Below, one piece after another: positions 16,409 through 24,849 of a DNA stretch of 64,000 bases. Each line of letters opens with the position of its first letter. The stretch's first letter is position 1. The DNA is from Xanthomonas maliensis. Lineage in GTDB: Bacteria > Pseudomonadota > Gammaproteobacteria > Xanthomonadales > Xanthomonadaceae. The DNA is taken from positions 1 to 64,000 of the forward strand of contig NZ_NSET01000019.1 in assembly GCF_009192945.1 (NCBI RefSeq). Reading direction: 5' to 3'. The translations under genes were made by a program, and so were the position numbers. Under the pieces are notes generated by a model, which saw nothing but the letters and a program-made list of their open reading frames with translations, did no database searches and had not been told where the DNA came from.

Positions 16409-18532
16409 GTGATTCGCACACCTCATCTGTTGACCCTGTCCCTGGCCGTGGCGGCCGCGTTGAGCGGCTGCAAGAAATCCGACGATGCCGCACCGGCAGC
16501 GCCAGCCACCGATGCCGCAACCACGGCACCGGCCGCACCGAAGACGCTGACGCTGGACCAGAGCAAGTTGCCGCCGGTGAACCAGTTCACTGCCGCGGAT
16601 CTGGACACCAACGCCAACGCCTGTACCGACCTGAACGCGTACGCCAACGCCAAGTTCCTGGCTGCCCACCCGGTCCCCAACGATCGCACCAGCTGGGGCG
16701 CGTTCGAAATGCTGGACGAGCGTTCCAACGCCATCCAGCAACAGCTGGCCGAACAGGCTGCCGCCGAAAGCGGCGCAACCGGGGTAGAGAAGATCGTCGG
16801 TGACCTGTGGTCTACCGGCATGGACGAAGCCAAGGTCAATGCCCAGGGCATCGAACCGCTGAAGCCGGAACTGGCCGCCATCGAGGGGATCACCGATCAG
16901 GCCAAGCTGGTCGATTACCTGCGCAGCAGCGCCGCCAAGGGCCAGAACGAACTGTTCGGCTTCGGCGCCGAGGCCGACTTCAAGAACTCCAGTCAGAACA
17001 TCGCCTATGCGATGCAGGGCGGCCTGGGCCTGCCGGATCCGGAGTACTACACCAACGCCAGCAACAAGCCCAAGCTCGAAGCCTATCAGGCGCATATCGC
17101 CAAGGTGCTGGAACTGTCGGGCGTGGCCGCAGCCGATGCCGCTGCCCAGGCCAAGCAGGTCGTGGATTTCGAAACCCGCCTGGCCAAGGTGTCCAAGACC
17201 AGCACGCAGATGTCGCGCGATGCCTCTCTGGCCTACAACCCCGTCTCGCCGGCCGAGGCCGACAAGCTGACGCCGAACTGGTCGTGGACCGAGTTCTTCA
17301 AGTCGCAAGGCGTGGCCACGCCGGAAATGTTCTCGCTGGCGATCCCCGCCTTCCATCAGGAAGTGAGCAAGATGATCGCCGACACCGATCCGGCGATCTG
17401 GCGTGCCTACCTGCGCTTCCATGCCGTCGATGGCGCATCGCCGTTCCTCAGCCAGCCGTTCGTCGATGAGAACTTCGCGTTCTACAACAAGACCATGCGC
17501 GGCCAGAAGGAAATCAAGCCGCGCTGGAAGCGCGTGCTGGCCACCATCAACAGCCAGGCCGGCGAAACCCTCGGCCAGATGTACGTCAAGGTCGCCTTCC
17601 CCGCCGATTCCAAGGCCAAGATGGAGACGCTGGTCGGCAACCTGCGGACCGCGCTGAAGGCCCGCATCGAGAAGCTGGACTGGATGAGCCCGGAGACCAA
17701 GGCCAAGGCGATCGCCAAGTGGGAGAGCTTTACGCCCAAGATCGGCTACCCGGAAAAGTGGCGCGACTGGAACGGCCTGAGCACGAGCCGCGACAGCTAT
17801 CTGGGTAACGTGATGGCCGCGCAAGAGTTCAACTACAAGTGGAACCTGTCCAAGATCGGCAAGCCGGTGGACAAGACCGAATGGGGCATGAGCCCGCAGA
17901 CGGTCAACGCCTACTACAACCCGCTGCAGAACGAGATCGTGTTCCCGGCCGCCATCCTGCAGCCGCCGTTCTTCGATCCGAACGCACCGGAGGAGATGAA
18001 CTACGGTGGCATCGGCGCGGTGATCGGCCATGAAATGACGCACGGCTACGACGACCAGGGCAGCCGCTTCGGTGCCGATGGCAACTTCATTGCCGATCCG
18101 GGCTGGTGGACGCAGAAGGACCTGGATGCGTTCAAGGCACGCACCGGCAAGCTGGTGGCGCAGTTCGACGGCTACCGCACGCCGGCAGGCGACAAGGTCA
18201 AGGGCGATCTGACCCTGGGCGAGAACATCGCTGACCTGGGCGGCCTGAACACCGCCTACGACGCGATGCAGGCAGCGACCGCCGGCAAGGATGACCCCAA
18301 GACCGACGGCATTACCCGTGACCAGCGCTTCTTCCTCAACTGGGCCACGGTGTGGCGTCGCAACTTCACCCCGGAAGAACTGGTGGTGCGCCTGAAGACC
18401 GACCCGCATGCACCGGCGAACTTCCGTGCGATCGGCGCGCCGTCGAACATGCCGGCCTTTGCCGCCGCCTTCTCCTGCAAGGCGGGCGATGCGATGGTGC
18501 GGCCAGAGAAGGATCGTGTGGTGATCTGGTAA
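16409..18532 (+). CDS. M13 family zinc metallopeptidase (neprilysin/PepO type), lipoprotein, first of three
   Basis: 707 aa from the GTG at 16409, chosen because CTGGAG precedes it and the lipoprotein signal follows immediately (LAVAAALSGCKKS, lipobox Cys). A Thr/Ala/Pro-rich linker leads into the N-terminal M13 domain (NACTDLNAYANAKFL onward). The C-terminal catalytic domain has the substrate-contact NAYYNP motif, HEMTH with zinc ligands H541 and H545 and catalytic E542, and the third ligand E605 in GENIADLGG. It ends FSCKAGDAM...VVIW as in active M13 enzymes. Likely an envelope-anchored oligopeptidase. A strong terminator separates it from the next M13 gene. Confidence 0.95.
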   Translation: MIRTPHLLTLSLAVAAALSGCKKSDDAAPAAPATDAATTAPAAPKTLTLDQSKLPPVNQFTAADLDTNANACTDLNAYANAKFLAAHPVPNDRTSWGAFEMLDERSNAIQQQLAEQAAAESGATGVEKIVGDLWSTGMDEAKVNAQGIEPLKPELAAIEGITDQAKLVDYLRSSAAKGQNELFGFGAEADFKNSSQNIAYAMQGGLGLPDPEYYTNASNKPKLEAYQAHIAKVLELSGVAAADAAAQAKQVVDFETRLAKVSKTSTQMSRDASLAYNPVSPAEADKLTPNWSWTEFFKSQGVATPEMFSLAIPAFHQEVSKMIADTDPAIWRAYLRFHAVDGASPFLSQPFVDENFAFYNKTMRGQKEIKPRWKRVLATINSQAGETLGQMYVKVAFPADSKAKMETLVGNLRTALKARIEKLDWMSPETKAKAIAKWESFTPKIGYPEKWRDWNGLSTSRDSYLGNVMAAQEFNYKWNLSKIGKPVDKTEWGMSPQTVNAYYNPLQNEIVFPAAILQPPFFDPNAPEEMNYGGIGAVIGHEMTHGYDDQGSRFGADGNFIADPGWWTQKDLDAFKARTGKLVAQFDGYRTPAGDKVKGDLTLGENIADLGGLNTAYDAMQAATAGKDDPKTDGITRDQRFFLNWATVWRRNFTPEELVVRLKTDPHAPANFRAIGAPSNMPAFAAAFSCKAGDAMVRPEKDRVVIW

Positions 18533-18889
18533 GCACGACCGGCAACACCCAGGCACACGGACGGCGATCGCGAGATCGCCGTCCGTTTTTGTTTCCCTCC
18601 ACGCCATCGCCTGCAAGACGCCGGTAGTGCGCTCTTGGGATGTTGCCGCGTGACGCGTCGGTCGATCCGCACGCAGAGACGGCACGCGGCGCTCGTCCAT
18701 AGGGTCTCGCTGATGTGCTGGCAGTCGCCAACCACGGCATCACGGCGAACGTGCCGCCAGGGCACTGGCCCACCGATGCCGCGCTGGCGTCCGCGCGCCC
18801 GATCGCCAAAGCCTCAACAAATCTCAACGCCCCTGGTCTCAAGGCCGCGTCCGCTTACACTGCCGACTGTTCTCCGCGGACCGCTCGCC
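18533..18889. other. Intergenic region between the first and second M13 genes
   Basis: About 360 bases: the terminator at 18558-18590, then about 300 bases without a convincing frame. It probably contains the promoter of the second M13 gene, but no consensus boxes are clear. Confidence 0.4.
18558..18590 (+). terminator. Rho-independent terminator after the first M13 gene
   Basis: Twelve-base perfect stem CGGACGGCGATC / GATCGCCGTCCG with a GCGA tetraloop, followed by TTTTT. Confidence 0.92.
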
Positions 18890-20983
18890 ATGTCGTTGCT
18901 CAAGGCCTCTCCCCTCGCCCTCGCCCTGGTCGCCTGCCTGTCGGCCTGCCAACGGACGCCCGACAATGGCATGCAGGCGAACACCGCCGCCCCACCGACG
19001 CCAGCGGCCAAGCCTGCCGCCCGCGCCTTCGATATCGGCGAGCTGGATACGTCCATCAGCGCCTGCAAGGATCTCGACGCCTTCGTCAACGGCAAATGGA
19101 TCAAGGCCAATCCGATCCCCGCCGATCGCAGCAGCTGGGGCGTGTTCGACACGCTGGCCGAGCACAGCCTGGATACCCAACGCGAGATCGTCGAGAACGC
19201 CGCCAAACAAGCGAACCAGCAGACCGATCCGCTGGCACGCAAGCTCGGCCTGTTGTACGCCGCCGGCATGGACGAGGCCGCGATCGAGGCGGCGGGCGAT
19301 CAGCCGATTCGCCCACAACTGGACGCGATCGCAGCGTTGACATCGGGCAAGGACGTCGCCGACTACATCACCCGCCGCTATGCCGACGGCGACGGGTACG
19401 TGTTCGAGTTCGGCTCCGGCGCCGACTTCCAAAACGCCGCGATGCAGATCGCCTTCGCCAGCGAAGGCGGCCTGGGATTGCCGACCAAGGACTATTACAC
19501 CGCCGCCGAATATGCCCCCATCCGCGCGGCCTACCTGGCCTACATCGCGCGATCGTTCGAACTCACCGGCAGCTCCGCCGATGCGGCCAAGGCGCAGGCC
19601 AACGATGTGATGGCCCTGGAAACGCGCCTGGCGGCCGCCTCGCTGGCGCCTGCCGACGCACGCGATCCCAAGAACGAGTACCACTTCGTCAGCACCGCCG
19701 ATGCAGAGAAGATGACGCCGCATTTTTCCTGGAAGGCGTTCTTTGCCGCGCAGGGTGTGGATCCCGGTAAGGGTTTCTCGTTGTCGCAGCCGCGGTTTTT
19801 CGCAGCGTTCGACCACGAACTGGCGCACGCCCCCATCGACCAGTGGCGCGCCTATCTGCGCTTCCACACCATCGACTCCGCTGCCGGCGCGCTCAGCAAG
19901 GCCTTCGTGGACAACAGCTTCCAGTTCCATGGCAAGACGCTGGCCGGGCAGCCGGAGCAACGCCCGCGCTGGAAGCGCGTGCTCGGCGCAGTCAACCGCG
20001 CCATGGGCGAAGGCCTTGGCCAACTCTACGTGGCCAAGACCTTCACTCCGGAAGCCAAGCAGCGTGCTGGCGAGCTGGTGGGAAATATCCAGGCCGCCCT
20101 CAAGGCGCGTATCGAACGGGTGGAGTGGATGAGCCCGCAAACCAAGGCCAAGGCGCTGGCCAAGTGGGAAACCTTCCTGCCCAAGATCGGCTATCCCGAC
20201 ACCTGGCGCGATTGGTCGGGGCTGGAGATCGTGCCGGGCGACTATTACCGCAATCTGCAGGCAGCGGCCAAGTTCAATTACCAGTACGACCTGGCGCAGA
20301 TCGGCAAGCCGACCGATCGCAAGCGCTGGTCGATGACGCCGCAGACGGTCAACGCCTATTACGATCCGACCACCAACACCATCAACTTCCCCGCCGCGAT
20401 CCTGCAGCCACCGTTCTTCGACGCCAACGCCGACGATGCCTTGAACTATGGCGCGATCGGCGCGGTGATCGGCCACGAATCCACCCACGGGTTCGACGAC
20501 CAGGGCAGCCAGTTCGATGGCGCGGGCAATAACGTCAACTGGTGGCTGCCGCAGGACCGCACCGCGTTCGATCAACGTGCTGCCAAATTGGTCAAACAGT
20601 TCGACGACTATGTGCCGCTGGCCGACAAGCCGACGCTGCACGTCAATGGTCGCCTGACGCTGGGTGAGAACATCGCCGACCTGGGCGGCATCAACATCGC
20701 CTACGACGCGCTGCAGACCGCACTGAAGGCGCATCCCGAGCGCGCAGCGGCCGTCGACGGCTACCGGCCCGAACAGCGCTTCTTCCTTGGCTTCGCCCGC
20801 AACTGGCGCGAGCAGATGCGTGAGCAGATGCAGCTGATGCTGCTGGCGTCCGATCCGCATGCCCCCAGCCACCTGCGTGCGATCGCCGCACCATCGAACA
20901 TGCCGCAATTCGCCGCGGCGTTCTCCTGCAAGGCCAGCGACCCGATGGTGCGGCCGGAGCAGGACCGCGTGGTGATCTGGTAG
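18890..20983 (+). CDS. M13 family zinc metallopeptidase, lipoprotein, second of three
   Basis: 697 aa from the ATG at 18890, which opens into a lipoprotein signal (ALALVACLSACQRT). Domain order matches the first copy: N-terminal M13 domain (SACKDLDAFVNGKW onward), NAYYDP substrate motif, HESTH with ligands H529 and H533 and catalytic E530, and E593 of GENIADLGG. It ends FSCKASDPM...VVIW. All catalytic residues are intact, so it is probably active on short peptides in the periplasm or at the outer membrane. Large parts are nearly identical in pattern to the first copy, showing a tandem duplication. It lies 162 bases before the third copy, with no terminator seen between them. Confidence 0.95.
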   Translation: MSLLKASPLALALVACLSACQRTPDNGMQANTAAPPTPAAKPAARAFDIGELDTSISACKDLDAFVNGKWIKANPIPADRSSWGVFDTLAEHSLDTQREIVENAAKQANQQTDPLARKLGLLYAAGMDEAAIEAAGDQPIRPQLDAIAALTSGKDVADYITRRYADGDGYVFEFGSGADFQNAAMQIAFASEGGLGLPTKDYYTAAEYAPIRAAYLAYIARSFELTGSSADAAKAQANDVMALETRLAAASLAPADARDPKNEYHFVSTADAEKMTPHFSWKAFFAAQGVDPGKGFSLSQPRFFAAFDHELAHAPIDQWRAYLRFHTIDSAAGALSKAFVDNSFQFHGKTLAGQPEQRPRWKRVLGAVNRAMGEGLGQLYVAKTFTPEAKQRAGELVGNIQAALKARIERVEWMSPQTKAKALAKWETFLPKIGYPDTWRDWSGLEIVPGDYYRNLQAAAKFNYQYDLAQIGKPTDRKRWSMTPQTVNAYYDPTTNTINFPAAILQPPFFDANADDALNYGAIGAVIGHESTHGFDDQGSQFDGAGNNVNWWLPQDRTAFDQRAAKLVKQFDDYVPLADKPTLHVNGRLTLGENIADLGGINIAYDALQTALKAHPERAAAVDGYRPEQRFFLGFARNWREQMREQMQLMLLASDPHAPSHLRAIAAPSNMPQFAAAFSCKASDPMVRPEQDRVVIW

Positions 20984-21145
20984 GCCAGGCACGGGCGGAT
21001 CGTCCCGGGCGGCACGCGCCGCCCGGGCGGCGACGGCGATGGCGTGAATCCGCCGGATGGAGAGGCGGATAGAGGAAACCCGCCTGCCTGCGCGGCACGC
21101 AGCCTTGCTAAACTCCGCCGACTTCACCTCGGCCACCTCGTCTCG

Positions 21146-23158
21146 ATGCCCACCATCCGTCCGCTTGCCCTCGCCCTTGGCTTCAGCCTGATCACGCTGC
21201 TGTCCGCCCCCGACGCCGACGCCGCTCGCAAGAAGAAGGCTCCCGCCAAGGCACCGGCAGTGCCGGCTGCCTGCAGCAACTTCTACGACTACGCCAATGC
21301 GGCCTGGCTCAAGAGCAACCCGATGCCCCAGGCCGGCGCGGTCACCGCGCTGGGCCAGCTGTCCGACCGCGCCCTGCAGCAGCAGCGCGATCTGCTCGAT
21401 GCGGCGATGAAGAGCCCGCAGGGCAACGTACAGAAGCTGCTCGGCGACTTCTGGGCCAGCGGCCTGGATGAAGCGGCGGTGGAAAAGGATGGCTCCAACC
21501 CGATCGCGCCGCTGCTCTCGCGCATCGATGCGATCAAGAAGGCCAAGGATGTGCCCGCTTCGATCGCCGCCCTGCATCAGGTCGGCATCCCGGTGGCCTT
21601 CAACTTCGGCCCGGATGTGGACCTGAAGGCGCTGGATCGTCATATCGGTTACTTCATGCAGGGCGGCATGGGCTTGCCCGACCCGGCCTTCTACACCCGC
21701 ACCGACGCCGATACCCAGGCGCTGATGGGCCGCTACCGCAACTACGTCAAGCAGATCCTGACCCTGACCGGGACGCCAGCCGATCGGCTGGAGGCCGACG
21801 CCGGTTCGGTGCTGCAGATCGAATCCGCGCTGGCGCGCACGGCGAAGTCGGTCGAAGGCATCAACAACCCGTTCAACAACTACGCGCCGGTCGCCACCAA
21901 GGACCTGGCCAAGCAGTACAAGAACTTGCGCCTGGGCGACTTCCTGCAAGCGCAGGGCGTCAAGGACGATCTGGTATCGATGGCCGATCCGGCCATGTTC
22001 AAGCAGCTGGACAGCATGATCGTCAGCATCAAGCCGGAACAGTGGCAGGCCTACCTGCGCTGGCGCGTGGGCGATGCGATGGCGCCGTACCTGTCCAAGA
22101 GCTTCCGCGATGCCGAGTACCAGTTCCGCGGCCGTCTGCTGCGCGGCGAAGCCGTGCCGCCGCAGCGCTGGCAGCAGGTGCTGGATGCGATCAACGTCGC
22201 CGCCGGCCCGATGCTTGGCCGCGAGTACGTGGCGCGCTACCTGAGCAGCGATACCCGCCGCCAGGCCGAGGCGATCGCCGACCAGATCCGCGACGCGCAG
22301 GTGGCCGCGCTGGAGCGCACCGGCTGGGGCAATGGCGACGTCGTCAATGAAGCCAAGGCCAAGCTGGCGGCAATGAAGATCGAGGTAGGCGCACCGCGCC
22401 GCGATCTGGACTACACCGTCCAGCCGATGGGCCGCGGCAGCTTCGGCGGCAATATGCTGATCGCCTCGACCTGGCGCCATCGCGAAGAGATGAAGCGCAT
22501 CGGCAAGGGCAATGCCGATCGGCGTTGGGACGTGTTGCCGCAGCAGCCGGCATTGGCCTACGACATCGCCCAGAATCGCCTGGTCGTCACCGCCGCGGTG
22601 CTGCAGCCGCCGGTACTGACCGCAGGTGGCACAGCGGCCGCGCAATACGGTGCCTACGGCGCCCTGGTCGCGCATGAAGTGACCCGTGCCATCGATGCCA
22701 AGGGCGCCCTGGTCGATGCCAAGGGCGAACTGCGCAACTGGTGGACGCCCGCAGAGAAGAGCGCCTGGACCCAGTTGACCAGCAAGGTCGCCAGCCAGTA
22801 CTCCGCCTACCCGTATCCGGGCGTGCCCAACGCCAAGGTCAACGGCACCCAGACCGCGGAAGAAAACCTGGCCGACCAAGCCGGCGTCGAACTGGCCTGG
22901 CAGGCGTTCAACAAGGCGCAGCCGGCTGCCAGCAGCGCCGACAAGCAGGCCTTCTTCACCGCGTGGGCCGGCTTGTGGGCGCAGCAGGTCTCGCCCAACG
23001 AGGCCATTCAGCGCGCCAGCGCCGATATCCGTGCACCGGGCGAGTGGCGCACCAATGGGCCGCTGTCCAACCTGCCCGAGTTCGGCGCAACATTCCAGTG
23101 CAAGGCGGGCCAGCCGATGCAGCGCGCCGAGTCCGAGCAGTTGAAGATCTGGCGCTGA
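21146..23158 (+). CDS. Degenerate M13 metallopeptidase homologue, third of three
   Basis: 670 aa from the ATG at 21146, which opens into a signal peptide without a lipobox (ALGFSLITLLSAPDADA) and a lysine-rich stretch. It aligns with the two upstream copies over its whole length (SNFYDYANAAWLKSNPMP, GGMGLPDPAFYTR, SLKIW-like end). At the active site HExxH reads HEVTR: H510 and E511 are kept but the second zinc-binding histidine is R514. The third ligand is retained (E573 in EENLAD), while the substrate motif NAYYNP has become LAYDIAQN and GENIADLGG has become EENLADQAG. The frame is intact, so it is a maintained pseudo-peptidase candidate rather than a decayed gene. Confidence 0.88.
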   Translation: MPTIRPLALALGFSLITLLSAPDADAARKKKAPAKAPAVPAACSNFYDYANAAWLKSNPMPQAGAVTALGQLSDRALQQQRDLLDAAMKSPQGNVQKLLGDFWASGLDEAAVEKDGSNPIAPLLSRIDAIKKAKDVPASIAALHQVGIPVAFNFGPDVDLKALDRHIGYFMQGGMGLPDPAFYTRTDADTQALMGRYRNYVKQILTLTGTPADRLEADAGSVLQIESALARTAKSVEGINNPFNNYAPVATKDLAKQYKNLRLGDFLQAQGVKDDLVSMADPAMFKQLDSMIVSIKPEQWQAYLRWRVGDAMAPYLSKSFRDAEYQFRGRLLRGEAVPPQRWQQVLDAINVAAGPMLGREYVARYLSSDTRRQAEAIADQIRDAQVAALERTGWGNGDVVNEAKAKLAAMKIEVGAPRRDLDYTVQPMGRGSFGGNMLIASTWRHREEMKRIGKGNADRRWDVLPQQPALAYDIAQNRLVVTAAVLQPPVLTAGGTAAAQYGAYGALVAHEVTRAIDAKGALVDAKGELRNWWTPAEKSAWTQLTSKVASQYSAYPYPGVPNAKVNGTQTAEENLADQAGVELAWQAFNKAQPAASSADKQAFFTAWAGLWAQQVSPNEAIQRASADIRAPGEWRTNGPLSNLPEFGATFQCKAGQPMQRAESEQLKIWR

Positions 23159-23177
23159 TCCAAGGGACGCCCGTAAG

Positions 23178-23208
23178 AAAAAAGAGCGCGGATTCCGCGC
23201 TCTTTTTT
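23178..23208. terminator. Terminator after the M13 cluster, possibly bidirectional
   Basis: Stem AAAGAGCGCG / CGCGCTCTTT with a five-base loop, flanked by A-rich sequence on the left and T-rich sequence on the right. It could therefore also serve the convergent rhomboid gene about 120 bases away. Confidence 0.9.
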
Positions 23209-23324
23209 TATATGCCCGTTTTTACCGACCGATCGCAGGCCAGGATCCCAAGCCCGCGACCGGCCTCAGCGCACGCGGCGGCCCGGCAGCGAAAGCGCGG
23301 ATGCCCGCCCCGCGCCCGAGATGC

Positions 23325-24017
23325 TTAACGCACCACCCGCAGCGGCGGCTTACGGCGTCGCCCACCCTTGCCGCTACCCCCGAACGGCGGCTGGCCGCGC
23401 CAATAGCGGATCATCAACCAACCGAACAACATGCCACCCAGATGGGCGAAATGCGCCACGCCTGGCTGCCAGCCGGTGGCCCCCAACAGCAGCTCGATCG
23501 CACCGAAGACGATCACGAACGTGCGCGCCTTCATCGGGATCGGTGGGAACAACAGCATCACCCGCTGATTGGGGAACAGCATGCCGTAGGCGAGCAGCAA
23601 GCCGAACACGCCGCCCGACGCACCTAGCACCGGCGCGCCGCCCTGGGTGAGCCAGGCCACCAGCAGCTGGCACACACCGGCACCGGCGACGCACACCAGG
23701 TAGTAGCTCAGGAAGCGCTTCGGCCCCCAGGTCTGTTCCAGCGGCGCGCCAAACATGAAGAGCGCCAGCATGTTGAAGAACAGATGGTTGAAGCTGCCAT
23801 GCAGAAACGCATAGGTCAGCAACTGCCAGGGCATGAAGCTGGCGCCTGGCGAAAACGCATCGAAGCCGCTGGAAATCGGCCACAGCATCAGCGGCGCGAG
23901 GGTGGCATCGGAGGGCGACACCCCGGGGGCAAAGTCGCCCAACGCCCACTGCAGGACGAACAGGCCAATATTGGCGATCAACAAGGCTTTGGTAACGGGC
24001 GGCAAACGCGGAAACAT
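23325..24017 (-). CDS. Rhomboid family intramembrane serine protease
   Basis: 230 aa with six or so hydrophobic segments. Catalytic serine S134 lies in GASGGVFG and the catalytic histidine H192 in HFAHLGGMLFG. The HGSFNHLFFNM segment near residue 73 is the family's HxxxN oxyanion region. It cleaves membrane proteins within the bilayer; natural substrates are unknown. The C-terminal tail is glycine-, lysine- and arginine-rich (GGSGKGGRRRK) and faces the cytoplasm by the positive-inside rule. It is 41 bases upstream of, and divergent in function from, nothing obvious: the next gene on the strand upstream is the alkyltransferase-like gene. Confidence 0.93.
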   Translation of the reverse strand: MFPRLPPVTKALLIANIGLFVLQWALGDFAPGVSPSDATLAPLMLWPISSGFDAFSPGASFMPWQLLTYAFLHGSFNHLFFNMLALFMFGAPLEQTWGPKRFLSYYLVCVAGAGVCQLLVAWLTQGGAPVLGASGGVFGLLLAYGMLFPNQRVMLLFPPIPMKARTFVIVFGAIELLLGATGWQPGVAHFAHLGGMLFGWLMIRYWRGQPPFGGSGKGGRRRKPPLRVVR

Positions 24018-24058
24018 GGCGACATCCTTCGGACCTGCCGGCCATCATAGCCGTAGGC

Positions 24059-24433
24059 CTATGAAGGACCCCATACGGCCGCGTCCAGGCGCTCGGCCGC
24101 GCTGGGACGCCGCACACGTCCCCGCTCCACCGTCACGCCCTCGGCGCGCAGGCGCTGGGATTGCTCGCGATACGCCGCCGCGCCTTCGGGAAACGCGATA
24201 CGCCCATCGCTACGCAGCACGCGATGCCATGGCAGCTGCGGATCGGTATTGCCACTGAGCACCCGCGCCACCAACCGGGCCCGGCCTGGCAAGCCGGCAC
24301 GGGCGGCGACTTCGCCATAACCGGCGACCTGGCCGGCGGGAATGGCCCGCACCACGGCGAGGATGACTTGCCGCGCCTGCTCAGCGGTCGCTGCGGCGGT
24401 GCGGGGGGCGGTGCGGGAGATGGGACTGACCAT
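24059..24433 (-). CDS. Alkyltransferase-like protein (ATL; DNA-binding half of MGMT)
   Basis: 124 aa. It matches the DNA-binding domain of O6-alkylguanine transferases (VVRAIPAGQVAGYGEVAARAG, then the RLVARVLSG recognition helix region). The active-site motif PCHRV reads PWHRVL, with W69 in place of the alkyl-accepting cysteine. This is the signature of ATL proteins, which in other organisms bind O6-alkylguanine, flip it out and recruit nucleotide excision repair instead of removing the alkyl group. E. coli YbaZ is the nearest named example I recall. The gene is on the same strand as the rhomboid gene, 41 bases upstream of its start. Confidence 0.9.
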   Translation of the reverse strand: MVSPISRTAPRTAAATAEQARQVILAVVRAIPAGQVAGYGEVAARAGLPGRARLVARVLSGNTDPQLPWHRVLRSDGRIAFPEGAAAYREQSQRLRAEGVTVERGRVRRPSAAERLDAAVWGPS

Positions 24434-24849
24434 GTCGCGATGATGCCAGTCGGTGCCGCGGTGAGGAACGTGCCGGCCTTGGCAAGGGATGATCGGATGT
24501 GCAGACAGCCTTCAAGGCCGAGTTCCGTCCCCGCACCGACCGCTCCGCGACGCAGCAGCGCGGGGCTATCGAAGCAGCGCGATGCTTGCCGAGGTCGCTG
24601 CTTGGTCGCGTCGGTGCGCGGCACTTGCCCAGCGCATTGAGTCTGGGAGCCACCGTCTGGCACAGCGCAAGCGCATCGGCGCGCAGCGCACCGGCTGCGC
24701 CTGGCCATTGCCCGCAATCTGGGTGATGCCGCGCCAGATTCCACGCCAAGGCGCAGCACGTGTTGTTCGTCGACGAAACGAGCCTGGGGCACGTTCGCCG
24801 CAGGCATTGCACGCGGCGTGGGCGCTGGCGGTACTGACCGCCAGCTCGC
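24434..24849. other. Intergenic stretch between the ATL gene and gor
   Basis: About 415 bases with several overlapping open frames on both strands, none with a recognisable domain, start signal or neighbour support. It is presumably the ATL promoter and the gor 3' region. No terminator hairpin with a T tract was found. Confidence 0.4.

Noticed and set aside
18839-22879. 1346-codon open frame on the minus strand across the second and third M13 genes
   Set aside because: It is the exact antisense of two well-supported plus-strand genes. Long antisense frames are expected where GC is high at third codon positions, and the translation has no known domain.
24434-24849. Possible small genes in the gap between the ATL gene and gor
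   Set aside because: Several frames overlap on both strands but none has a start signal, domain or neighbour support.
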